DNA from: Chitinophagaceae bacterium
GTDB taxonomy: Bacteria > Bacteroidota > Bacteroidia > Chitinophagales > Chitinophagaceae
Length of the DNA: 64,000 nucleotides
Assembly: GCA_016719165.1 (NCBI GenBank)
Contig: JADKAJ010000002.1
Span: 1 to 64,000, forward strand
Direction of reading: 5' to 3'
Shown here: positions 47,113 to 55,589 of the stretch, in pieces
Position numbering within the stretch: the first letter of the stretch is position 1
Layout: every line of letters starts with the position of its first letter
Made by a program: the position numbers and the translations under genes
The notes under the pieces: model-generated
Databases searched by the model: none
Seen by the model: only the letters and a program-made list of their open reading frames with translations
What the model was told of the DNA's origin: nothing

Positions 47113-48180
47113 GACCATTATTACCCGTTTGGATTAACACAGGCTGGTATAAGTTCTAAAGCATTAGCTTTTGGAGGTGCAGTAAATAAGTACAAGTATA
47201 ACGGTAAAGAACAGCAGGCAGCAGAATTTGCTGATGGCAATGGATTAGAGTGGTATGACTATGGTGCCAGGCAATATGATGCACAGATAGGCCGCTGGCA
47301 TGTGATAGACTCATTAGCGGAAGTTAGCAGAAGATGGACACCATATAACTATGCGTATAATAACCCGGTACGGTTTATAGACCCGGATGGAATGCGGGCC
47401 ATTGCGATGAATGAGGAGCAGGGAGGGTTTCAGCAGTTGACAGGGTTTGAGAGGATAAAGGGAGATTGGAGTAAAAAATATGATGCAAGCTTTGGAAAGA
47501 TGGCTATTGAAAAAATGGTCGAAGCTTATTGGGACGATTTGTTTTCACGATTAGGAAATTATAATAGCGGTGGAGGTGGCGGGTTTGATTTCCAGGCGAT
47601 GGTAGGCGGGTTTAAAAATGGAGTCATTGGGGGACCCTGGACTTACCAAGAGTATATTGAAAAATGGGAACAAGAACACGGTACAACAATGACTAGTACT
47701 CAAAAAGATGTATTGGCTTTAGGATGTATCGGAGTCGTAATGTTGGAATTGGGTATTACCGGCAATCCTTCGCTCTTAGGAGGATATAAGAATTTTAACA
47801 AAGCGCTAAAAGGTGCTAAAGAGCTTCAGAAAATGATTGACAATAATCCTGAGGCATATGCGGAGAATGCAAGGGTGGTTCTATATGGGTTTTCATTTCA
47901 AGATGATAACGATACCTATAAGTTTGACGAGGATGGAAAGCTAAATTTGACTGAAGCCATGCTTTATGAAATTGATGCAGAAGCTGAGAAAAATAAGCGT
48001 GGAACTAACTTTGATTTCGGATTATATAACCATAGAACTTTGACGATATTTGATGCAGACGGTAAAGAACCTGGGATGACAGTTTATGAAAGAACTATAG
48101 AAGGATTTGAAGCAATTTTTGGAAATAAGCATGCTTACTATTACCAAATAACAACTGTTCCTATTAAATTAAAATTTTAG
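47113..48180 (+). CDS. Cassette D: orphan Rhs core with possible papain-like toxin tip
   Basis: The frame reopens directly after the stop and continues the core (DHYYPFGLTQAG..RFIDPDGMRAIAMNEEQ). Counting from 47302, the tip has Cys142 in LALGCIGVVMLELG, His244 in LYNHRTLTIFDAD and Asp251/253. A Cys at a helix start, then a His and an Asp on strands, is compatible with a papain/transglutaminase-like fold, but this is a weak inference. Partner gene follows after 2 bp. Confidence 0.55.
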   Translation, partial: DHYYPFGLTQAGISSKALAFGGAVNKYKYNGKEQQAAEFADGNGLEWYDYGARQYDAQIGRWHVIDSLAEVSRRWTPYNYAYNNPVRFIDPDGMRAIAMNEEQGGFQQLTGFERIKGDWSKKYDASFGKMAIEKMVEAYWDDLFSRLGNYNSGGGGGFDFQAMVGGFKNGVIGGPWTYQEYIEKWEQEHGTTMTSTQKDVLALGCIGVVMLELGITGNPSLLGGYKNFNKALKGAKELQKMIDNNPEAYAENARVVLYGFSFQDDNDTYKFDEDGKLNLTEAMLYEIDAEAEKNKRGTNFDFGLYNHRTLTIFDADGKEPGMTVYERTIEGFEAIFGNKHAYYYQITTVPIKLKF

Positions 48181-48182
48181 AT

Positions 48183-48533
48183 ATGGTGATAAGAATATGC
48201 TTGATATCAACAATGTTTATTTTTTTTACTGCTGTTTCAAATAAACATGAAGGCAATTTTAATCAAAAAAGAATTACTGTGATTGGTAAGGCTGTTGTGA
48301 TGAAACACTATGCTGCTGTGCGCACTGACGATAGTGTTTTCTATTTCTTAGAAGGCAAGGATGATTGGGACGACAAACATCTCGGAAAGAGAGTGAAGGT
48401 ATCCGGGAGGTTGTATATCAAAGAATGGCATGATGCAAAGAAAAGCGAAAATCCGGAAATTACTGCAATTCCCCAACAACGTTATGGTGCCTGGAAAATG
48501 TTAAAAAAGCCAAGATGGAGTTTGGTTGAATAG
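48183..48533 (+). CDS. Candidate immunity protein D
   Basis: A 116-aa protein with a signal peptide (MVIRICLISTMFIFFTAVS). The body (RITVIGKAVVMKHYAAVRTDDSVFYFLEG..GKRVKVSGRLYIKEW) looks like a small OB-like barrel. It lies 2 bp after cassette D and converges with the minus-strand cassettes. Immunity is inferred from position. Confidence 0.55.
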   Translation: MVIRICLISTMFIFFTAVSNKHEGNFNQKRITVIGKAVVMKHYAAVRTDDSVFYFLEGKDDWDDKHLGKRVKVSGRLYIKEWHDAKKSENPEITAIPQQRYGAWKMLKKPRWSLVE

Positions 48534-48550
48534 CGGTTAGAAGATTTCAT

Positions 48551-49240
48551 TCACTTTATTTGATCTAATACACTTGCAGAATGTGGTCGTGGAAATAATT
48601 TATACCCAAATTCTTTTTGGATCAATAAGCATATTTCTTTTATCTTGATTATTTCAGCTAACGGATCCTCTATTACGTAAACCTCCCAACATGGGTATTG
48701 AAGTAATTTATATTTGCCATCTTTTTTAACTTCAATAGTTAGTGGGTCACCGTCTGCACAAACTGAATAGCCGGATATTTCTTTATAGTTTTTAAGATCA
48801 TAAATACCTAACCCATTTATTTTTCTTATGAAATTTTTCCAACCAGAATTGGGCTCGTTGGTTTCCTCTTTTTTACTTACTGAAACGATTTTATACATTT
48901 CATCAAATTTCATCTTGTAATAAATGGCATGCGAAATCCAATTATTATGTTCACTTTTTAATATGATAAGTTTACCGCTATCGGAAAGTGCATACTCAAA
49001 CCATATTCTTATCTCTGAATCATTTTGTGTCTCCTTCAAACTAGGCAGGTCAAGCAATTTTTCGATCTTATTTGTGGCGTTATTAAAAGTGTCTAATTCA
49101 GTATAGGTTAATACCGCATTACTATCAACAACAATATCTTTACTAGACAGTGTTTCCTTTTTTTCTCGATTTCCTGTACATGACGAAAACGAACAAGTTA
49201 GCATTACGGTAAATAAAGAGGTAATAAATAAGTATTTCAT
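48551..49240 (-). CDS. Candidate immunity lipoprotein F
   Basis: A 229-aa lipoprotein (MKYLFITSLFTVMLTCSFSSCTGN, lipobox FSSC). It lies 10 bp downstream of the JAMM-like toxin module on the minus strand. No family recognised; mature part mixed alpha/beta. Likely immunity for cassette F. Confidence 0.5.
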   Translation of the reverse strand: MKYLFITSLFTVMLTCSFSSCTGNREKKETLSSKDIVVDSNAVLTYTELDTFNNATNKIEKLLDLPSLKETQNDSEIRIWFEYALSDSGKLIILKSEHNNWISHAIYYKMKFDEMYKIVSVSKKEETNEPNSGWKNFIRKINGLGIYDLKNYKEISGYSVCADGDPLTIEVKKDGKYKLLQYPCWEVYVIEDPLAEIIKIKEICLLIQKEFGYKLFPRPHSASVLDQIK

Positions 49241-49250
49241 AATAATTGTA

Positions 49251-50120
49251 TTATTCCAATTTACACGGAATTAAATCTTTGAAAGTTAAAGGTATTAAGT
49301 TCGTCATGGCGCCTGGGCCATAAACGTTTTCTGCTACTCTATAAATTTTTTTGGCATCGGTGTCAGTGGGCCATTCAGCTCTGTTCGGTGCCATCTTTGC
49401 TGGATTGCGTGCCCACAGAATTCCCGTAGACCCAACAACATAAAATTTTAGATTTGGAAAATCATCCATCTTTAACATATCGCCTTTTCCTCCTCCGCTC
49501 GACCTGCTGAATCCTATATTACTGGGATCAAGGTATTCACTTCCTTCCCAATGCAAGTGTATATAGCCATACAAAGTGGCACCTTTCGGCAATTTGCCAT
49601 GAAATTTTTTGGGATCAGCATCTGGCCCGGGAGAACCATATCTTTTCAAAAATGTTTTGAATTTATCCGGCTTTGTATACGAATAATACCGTACCCCTGT
49701 ACCCTTATCTATTTTTTCAAAGATTAAAGATGCCCACTCAGTTTCCTTCTCGGCTGCATCTCTGATACCAAGGCTATATCCTTCCTTTCTGGCCCACGCA
49801 AATGCAGCAATATCTGAGGATGTATAATAATCATATCCATCATATGAAAATGTAGCCGAACTAATGCTTCCATAAGTTCCAGCTAATTCCCCTTCATTAA
49901 ATGAAAAGGAAAAATCTTTATACTCCGTTGCACTTGCCCCTGTAATTGAGATAATACTTCCGCCGCTTCCTGCAAAGTCTATAATCTGATCCCATAATAT
50001 TTCTGCATCGCTTATTTGCCATTCTTTATCCGCTTTCCATTGTTGTCGGAATTTCTTACTATCCATCCCACTCATCTCCCCGCCAAAAAAATTATCCTCA
50101 TTCACCATTATCGCCCTCAT
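49251..50120 (-). CDS. Cassette F: orphan Rhs tip, JAMM/DUF4329-like peptidase
   Basis: A 289-aa module that starts at the PDGM end of the core: the sequence before it reads PDG and then switches at 50131 to unrelated DNA leading to the 43-bp repeat. It lacks the common pretoxin. The tip carries SSDIAAFAWARKEGY, then ETEWASLIFEK (Glu128), YGYIHLHW (His188, His190) and SRSSGGGKGDML (Ser, Asp214). This is the Glu, HxH, Ser..Asp order of JAMM metallopeptidases as in DUF4329. The S-to-D spacing is longer than usual. A lipoprotein immunity candidate follows. Confidence 0.55.
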   Translation of the reverse strand: MRAIMVNEDNFFGGEMSGMDSKKFRQQWKADKEWQISDAEILWDQIIDFAGSGGSIISITGASATEYKDFSFSFNEGELAGTYGSISSATFSYDGYDYYTSSDIAAFAWARKEGYSLGIRDAAEKETEWASLIFEKIDKGTGVRYYSYTKPDKFKTFLKRYGSPGPDADPKKFHGKLPKGATLYGYIHLHWEGSEYLDPSNIGFSRSSGGGKGDMLKMDDFPNLKFYVVGSTGILWARNPAKMAPNRAEWPTDTDAKKIYRVAENVYGPGAMTNLIPLTFKDLIPCKLE

Positions 50121-50158
50121 TCCATCCGGGTACTACGCTGGCATGCCTGCTGGCAGGC

Positions 50159-50201
50159 AGGTGTTTTTGTTGGCAAGGGAGGGAGACCGAGACCTTTTAA
50201 C
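50159..50201. repeat. 43-bp direct repeat, copy 2
   Basis: Identical to 40651-40693. A 16-bp palindromic insertion (core GCCTGCTGGCAGGC) precedes it. It lies between the cassette F start and the end of the orphan immunity gene. Confidence 0.85.
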
Positions 50202-50202
50202 A

Positions 50203-50652
50203 TTACCATATGCGTCGGGAAATATCATCAAACCTCAAACCAACACTCCGTTTAACGGCAGTATCATTAATTCTATCCAGTATTTTGTTTAGCAATTTTT
50301 TAGTATGTTTTTTATTATCTGTTATATACCTAGTCTTTTGAGATTGTGTACAAATAACATAGTTATAATAACCCACTTGATTTGTATCCTTTAATATTCC
50401 AACACTATCAAACCCTTTAATTTCATTTTTTATTAGCTTCAAGCATTCTCGATTAACCTTATAAGCATAGTATGGCCATGACTCATTTTTATTAAATGTG
50501 TCAGCATAAAAAATTATTTTCGGAATAGGTTTATCTGTTAACCAGCCATACTCAAGAGTAATCGAATTACTAGTTTCACATATTATGCTATATAAGAAAA
50601 TAAATAAAATTGATAAAAAACCATTTGTGATATTTTTTAAGAACTTAACCAT
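50203..50652 (-). CDS. Orphan immunity-like protein (paralogue of immunity C)
   Basis: A 149-aa protein with an N-terminal signal or membrane segment (FLKNITNGFLSILFIFLYSIICE). It is clearly homologous to the gene at 46308-46745. No Rhs tip lies upstream; only the junction element and a short unrelated stretch do. It therefore looks like an immunity gene kept without its toxin, able to protect against kin that carry toxin C. Confidence 0.55.
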   Translation of the reverse strand: MVKFLKNITNGFLSILFIFLYSIICETSNSITLEYGWLTDKPIPKIIFYADTFNKNESWPYYAYKVNRECLKLIKNEIKGFDSVGILKDTNQVGYYNYVICTQSQKTRYITDNKKHTKKLLNKILDRINDTAVKRSVGLRFDDISRRIW

Positions 50653-50806
50653 ATATTTTATGAATTTCCCGCTGTTGGGTCTTCAAAACCGTTGAACGGC
50701 CTACGGCCTTTGTTGGTGTTGTGTGCTGCCTTTGTGTAATTGCAAAAAAAACAACAAACGAATTAAGAAATCTAAGTTAGGATTTTCCTACATTTTAAAG
50801 CCGATG

Positions 50807-50832
50807 CTTCATTGCAAACGAAGCACAACTAC
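50807..50832 (-). repeat. Cassette junction element, copy 3 (minus strand)
   Basis: On the minus strand it reads GTAGTTGTGCTTCGTTTGCA then ATGAAG, two or three mismatches from copies 1 and 2. Here it is followed by the orphan immunity gene region and not by an Rhs core. Confidence 0.6.
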
Positions 50833-50894
50833 CCTTTTTAATTCTTCCTTACCGAAACGAGGACTCAGGAGAATGGAGATAAAAAGGGGTGCCT

Positions 50895-51686
50895 TCAAAA
50901 GCCAATGAAATTTTTGTTAAAGGTCCGATACCACGAAAGTTCATTATTGTCCGCTATCATCCGGCCAACAACTTTTCTGCCTTCAATATCAAAAATGATT
51001 TTACAAAAAAAGTTTACGTTCATTTGCCCTCCGGTTACATACAGATATATGTATTTTTTATTTGGAGATAAAAATGCTTCTATGGGTCTCTTGTTTGGGG
51101 AAATCTCGCAAAAATTTGGAAAATATAAATCACTGAATATCGAATCCGGGATAATGAACCTTTTATCATTGATTGAAATCGTTAAACTGTCTAATACGGA
51201 GACAGTTGGTGTATCCCATGTAAGCCCAAAAATTTCTTTTGAATTTATTGATAAAATATAAGTGTAGCCATCCATGCTATGAACAGTATTAAAAACGGTA
51301 GAATCATATTGAATTTTACCAAGGCTACTTAAGCTTTTACTTATTTTTTTTGCTTCTATCCTAAACTTATTGGTATCTATTGCGATCTGAAGAGCAGCTT
51401 TGTCATGAAGCAAGAAATCATAGTTGAATCTCTCAAGAAAAAATCGATTTGAAATAAAATATTTTAAATTTCCTGGCCCGGAATATTTCCTTATTAAATG
51501 ATCAATAAAGAAACTATCGATTTTATATTCTGATTGCTTAGGCGACACAATCGTATGTCGAAGGAGGGTTTCATAAGGTTTTTCAATATTGGCTCGTATC
51601 AGCCAATACTCCTTATTAAAATCATCCTGAGAAATGCACCTTTGGCCTAAAAAGAATATTAAAAACAAGAATAAAACTTTTTTCAT
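50895..51686 (-). CDS. Candidate immunity protein E
   Basis: A 263-aa protein with a signal peptide (MKKVLFLFLIFFLGQRCISQ). Mixed alpha/beta, with SPNKKYIYLYVTGGQMNVNFFCKIIFD near the end. It starts 5 bp after the metallopeptidase tip of cassette E, so it is the likely immunity partner. No family recognised. Confidence 0.5.
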   Translation of the reverse strand: MKKVLFLFLIFFLGQRCISQDDFNKEYWLIRANIEKPYETLLRHTIVSPKQSEYKIDSFFIDHLIRKYSGPGNLKYFISNRFFLERFNYDFLLHDKAALQIAIDTNKFRIEAKKISKSLSSLGKIQYDSTVFNTVHSMDGYTYILSINSKEIFGLTWDTPTVSVLDSLTISINDKRFIIPDSIFSDLYFPNFCEISPNKRPIEAFLSPNKKYIYLYVTGGQMNVNFFCKIIFDIEGRKVVGRMIADNNELSWYRTFNKNFIGF

Positions 51687-51691
51687 CTACT

Positions 51692-53829
51692 TTAATTAAT
51701 TTTTTTTATTGAAAATGGTCCATCGGTTTTGAAAAGAGTTACTTTGTAGTAAAAAATTCTTTCAGCCTGTCCAAATACTTGCGGAACATTTCCTCTTTCA
51801 AGATTTTTCAAAATAATATGCTCTAAAAAAGGATTACCCATTGGATTTAAAAATGGTAACCGCTGTAACCTCTCATATTGATAGAGAGGAATTGCGGTTC
51901 TCAACCAAACATGACCCAATTCATGTACCAATCCCATTAATGCATTCTGATAGCTTGCTTTTTGTGTTATTCCGGATACAGGATCGGTATATGATAAAAT
52001 TTCAAGCCCTTCCCGATTATCGAACCATATAGAACCATCTTCCTTTGTTTCAGTATTTTCCATTCCAGCATAAATTGTAATTGGTACATTTGAAAATTTA
52101 CCTCCCTCTAGAAAATCACATAAAACATTACCGCTCACATTTTTAACGGTATTATCTCCAATAGTACTGAATTGTAAAATCCCCCATTTTTATATAGCTC
52201 TTCTAATACGGCAACCGTTTCTGAAATAGCAGTGCTTTTGCCACTGTAGGCCTTTCCTGGAGTCCACACAAACGGTGTTTCATTACTTCCAAACCCATAG
52301 ATACTAATCCCTCCGCCTTTGATATTCGATCCGCTACCTCCACTTCCTAATTTTTCACTTATGGAAGCCATATATGCTCTGATAAATGCAGCTGTCAGAA
52401 TTTGAGTTAGTTGCTCATCCCAATCAAAAAACTGCTCATGTGAACTCCAATCTTGTCCACTTCTCTCAAACCCTGTCAACTGCTGAAACCCTCCCTGCTC
52501 CTCATTCATCGCAATGGCCCGCATTCCATCCGGGTCAATAAATCGTATCGGATTATTGTACGCATAGTTATATGGCGTCCATCTCCGGCTTGTTTCTGCC
52601 AGTGGGTCTATTACATGCCATCTTCCTATCTGTGCATCATACTGCCTGGCTCCAAAGTCATACCATTCCAGTCCATTCCCATCGGCAAACTCACTGCTCT
52701 GTTGTTCCTTGCCATTGTACTTGTACTTATTGCCTGCTCCGCCAAAGCTCAGTGCTTTTGAACTGATACCAGCCTGTATTAATCCGAACGGGTAGTAATG
52801 GTCTTCATTCAGTAAGGCTCCTCTTACATGCGTCACCTGCAAATTATCAAAGAACACATCTATATTCGGCGTTTCATTGCTTACATAAATGTACAAATAA
52901 CCACTCTTGTTTATGGCCACATCGTTAAACAAATGGGTAGTAAACGCATCACTGACACCCACCTGCTCAAAACCACTGCCCCCGCTTACATATTTAAACT
53001 GCTCATCAAACAGTATCCAGTTGATAAACGCCTTGGGGCGGCTGCTATTGTAAGACTGGCTGTTTAAAAAATCCGTTGCGCCGGGGTTCAGCGCATTACT
53101 GCTGGCCAGTTCTGTTGGGTCACCATGGTTACCCGCCACATTACCCACACTGGTATTGAGTGCAGATAATAAACTCGTTAACGGGCTTACCGGGGTACCG
53201 GGTATTTCGGTACTCTTCCACCAGCTGTTTACCCGCAGGTTATATTTATCGCCTGCCATTACTTTCAGTATGGTGGCCGGGCCTATCTTGTTGCCATCGC
53301 CCCGCACTTTGGCCACATAGTCATTGGGGTTGGTATAGGAATCTGTTGGGTAGCCGCTGGGTTTGCCTATCCTTGTACTTTCTATATTGCTGTAAAAAAG
53401 GTTCTCATTGCCCGCCTGTGCGGTTTCCATACTGGCAGGCGGATAGGCATCGGTTTGTGTATCTTCCGTCAGCGTCATCCGTACATTGCCCAGGTGGTCT
53501 TTTATAAAATAATCAAAGGCCCAGTTACTTCCTTTCTTCCTTATTCTTCCTTCCTCATGCCCGGTAAAGAGTAAACTGTCTGTATAACCCGGCAGCGGGT
53601 TACCGGCAAACAGGCTGTCCTTACTTTCATATACAAAACCAGCTATATACCGGGTAGTAGTGGTTACCATGTAGCTATGGCTGGGGTTTTCTTCCACTGC
53701 CTTGCTCAGCTTTCTGCCTGCTGCATCGTAAGTGTAAGTAATGGTGCCGCCGCCATAGGCAGCACCGCCGGGCAGGTACACCTGTACCACTCGGGGCAGA
53801 GATGATCGCAGCGCTGATAGCCGCAGCAA
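51692..53829 (-). pseudogene. Cassette E: longest Rhs protein, HExxH toxin tip, 5 prime truncated and frameshifted
   Basis: The longest Rhs copy. It has a YD-type repeat (ITYTYDAAGRKL), HLGNVRMTLTED, a beta-sandwich linker (YNSSRPKAFINWILFDEQF), the closing core (RRWTPYNYAYNNPIRFIDPDG) and the pretoxin. Translation stops at 52135, but the tip continues in another frame (NTVKNVSGNVLCDFLEGG) to LMGLVHELGHVWLR, a zinc-peptidase site, ending at 51692. The frame change maps to a run of five G near 52181-52185. The 5 prime end is fused near 53795 to a small membrane-protein gene, so thousands of bases of the usual rhs gene are missing. Probably inactive as written. Confidence 0.7.
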
Positions 53830-53902
53830 TCAGCCCGATATTCCGCAGCTGGCGGAAAAACTTCGGCGTTTGCTGTTGCATCCGTTCTTTTACATTACGC
53901 AT
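53790..53902 (-). pseudogene. Truncated small membrane protein gene fused to the Rhs gene
   Basis: Starts MRNVKERMQQQTPKFFRQLR followed by a hydrophobic stretch NIGLIAAAISAAIISAP, then the sequence turns into the Rhs frame-shifted region near 53795. I recall longer versions of this protein next to DUF5675 genes in Bacteroidota. Its start overlaps the DUF5675 gene end by 8 nt. Holin-like behaviour is only a guess. Confidence 0.55.
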
Positions 53903-54302
53903 CTTGCTTTGATTGAATGGTTAAGAAAATGGGTTTACCTTTCTGCAGCACCGGGTACGTAAGATCCAGCAATGTCTTCAGCGACAGCCGCGAAAAAATT
54001 CCCTCTCCTTCTCCCGTACACTGCGTTACCGGCGCAATACATCCCTTCGATTCTTTCAGGGCATTGTTATAGGCATGGATCAGGATATAACTTCGGTCGG
54101 GCACATCCTTTACCAGCAAATGCCAGCCAAACCGCAGGCTGTATCGTTTCGCCAGTGCATACTTACCTTCAGGGATACACGAAACAAGACGCCGGTTTTC
54201 TTTCCATGGCAGCTCTATTGTTGAGCATACCTTCTTTCCGTTCAGGAAAATGTCGCCGTTCGTTCCCTTCGGGCCATAGGTTCTCATCAGTATCAGTTCC
54301 AT
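53895..54302 (-). CDS. DUF5675-family protein
   Basis: A 135-aa protein: ELILMRTYGPKGTNGDIFLNGKKVCSTIELPW, then CIPEGKYAL and YILIHAYNNALKESKGCIAPV. The conserved HxxN and SxGCI words recall L,D-transpeptidase-like folds, and DUF5675 members often sit in phage or toxin loci. It is coupled to the truncated membrane gene. Role unknown. Confidence 0.75.
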   Translation of the reverse strand: MELILMRTYGPKGTNGDIFLNGKKVCSTIELPWKENRRLVSCIPEGKYALAKRYSLRFGWHLLVKDVPDRSYILIHAYNNALKESKGCIAPVTQCTGEGEGIFSRLSLKTLLDLTYPVLQKGKPIFLTIQSKQDA

Positions 54303-54432
54303 AGTGCTTGTTTTTTAATTGAAAAAGAATGGCTGTCAGGATATACGGAAGGGTCACAGTGCCGCGGCCTGGGCCCCCTGCACCCCTCTGTATAATCCTT
54401 ACATAGCAGGTAACTATAAAACCCTCTTCTGT

Positions 54433-54595
54433 TCATACTTCCTGCCTCTTACCTCATACTTCCTGCTTCCTGCTTCTTACTTCCTACTTCTTACTTCTTA
54501 CTTCCTACCTCCTACCTCCTGCTTCCTGCCTTCAGCATTCCGCATTCATAATTCAGCCTTCAGCCTTCCGCATTAAGCATTCAGCATTAAGCCTT
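54433..54595. repeat. Low-complexity pyrimidine-rich repeat tract 1
   Basis: Imperfect repeats of 7-10 bp such as CTTCCTACTT, CTTCCTGC and ATTCAGC fill the 300-bp gap between the DUF5675 gene and the next gene. Open frames through it are artefacts. Confidence 0.8.
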
Positions 54596-55351
54596 CTACT
54601 CCCCATCCACCCCTATCAGTGCCATCGCATTGAAGGCACCGTTCTTCAGGGTATATAGCGTTCCGTTCACTTCCTGGTAAAAAGCAATACCAAGGCTCAG
54701 GAAAAGCGGGTGGGTGCTGTTCGCAGTAACAGTATTGGTTAACGTAAGCGCAGCTGTGGCTGTAGCATCCCACGGTAAAGCAGCAGTTTCCTGTGTCTGT
54801 ACCACGTACACTTCATTTTCAAAATCGATCGCCACACCGGCCGACAGTATTTTGAAATGAGTAGCCCCTGCAGGCGCAGCGATCATATTAACCGGTACAA
54901 AGGGATTGATGCTCACCGCTAGTTCTCCGGTTACACGGTTAAGCGTAAAACTGTACGGGGCAAACAAGGTCGTACTCAGTTTGCTGTTCGCATTAAATTC
55001 AAATCCCTGCAACAGTGCTGCTTCACCATCAATTACATTGCGCAATCCACGGGGATTTACTGCATCTGCCTTTATTACTTTTACCATCTCCCTTGTCAGC
55101 CGGGCAATCATCCGGCCATCAGAGATATGTTGTAACTGGGAGCGCAATGCGGTACGCAACATTTTACCCGCCTTCCCGGCCCTGCCAAATTCAGCCCCGT
55201 TCTCACGGGTACGCTGAAAAGCCGGGTCCGTCGCAATACGGTTTGCATCCAGCCCGCCTTTCTCTCTCGCCATAAATCCGTCACGGGATTTATAGAACGT
55301 AATATTCCCGATCGTCCCCCGCAGGGGGATGATCCCTTTTTGTTGTGCCAT
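54596..55351 (-). CDS. Conserved hypothetical protein of the Rhs-associated set
   Basis: A 251-aa protein without a signal peptide, starting MAQQKGIIPLRGTIGNITFYKSRDGFMAREKGGLD. The N-terminus resembles short DNA- or RNA-binding strands (basic); the C-terminal half is beta-rich. I remember such proteins beside DUF5675 genes in this phylum but cannot name the family. First gene of the minus-strand set that leads to the Rhs cassettes. It is flanked by two repeat tracts. Confidence 0.55.
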   Translation of the reverse strand: MAQQKGIIPLRGTIGNITFYKSRDGFMAREKGGLDANRIATDPAFQRTRENGAEFGRAGKAGKMLRTALRSQLQHISDGRMIARLTREMVKVIKADAVNPRGLRNVIDGEAALLQGFEFNANSKLSTTLFAPYSFTLNRVTGELAVSINPFVPVNMIAAPAGATHFKILSAGVAIDFENEVYVVQTQETAALPWDATATAALTLTNTVTANSTHPLFLSLGIAFYQEVNGTLYTLKNGAFNAMALIGVDGE

Positions 55352-55589
55352 CTTTTGTTGTTTTTAAATTGAAATAATAATTGAACAGGCCGCCGGCTGG
55401 CCCTCACGGTAATGATCAGCTGCTAGCAAGTTGACATCACCGTTTGCAATTGCAATACAAGATTAGAAAAGAAGAACAGCAGTTAAAAATCAAACGGCCG
55501 TTTAGGCCGCTATTACACCATATTATACAAATCAGCCATCCCGGCCATATTCACCAATTAACCATCTCCCAATCAACCAATCCCCAACA
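55352..55589. other. Intergenic, no gene seen
   Basis: Upstream region of the 54596-55351 gene, probably holding its promoter. Short frames here are not supported. Confidence 0.35.

Noticed and set aside
40238..50740. Integron with attC sites
   Set aside because: Some words (GGCGTTA, GTTGAAC, GTTGTGTGC) resemble attC parts, but they are not placed at the end of each cassette, and the recombinase shows no IntI-specific insertion that I can see.
54319..54576. 85-codon plus-strand frame with YFLL/TSYF repeats
   Set aside because: Same cause: a frame through pyrimidine-rich repeats.
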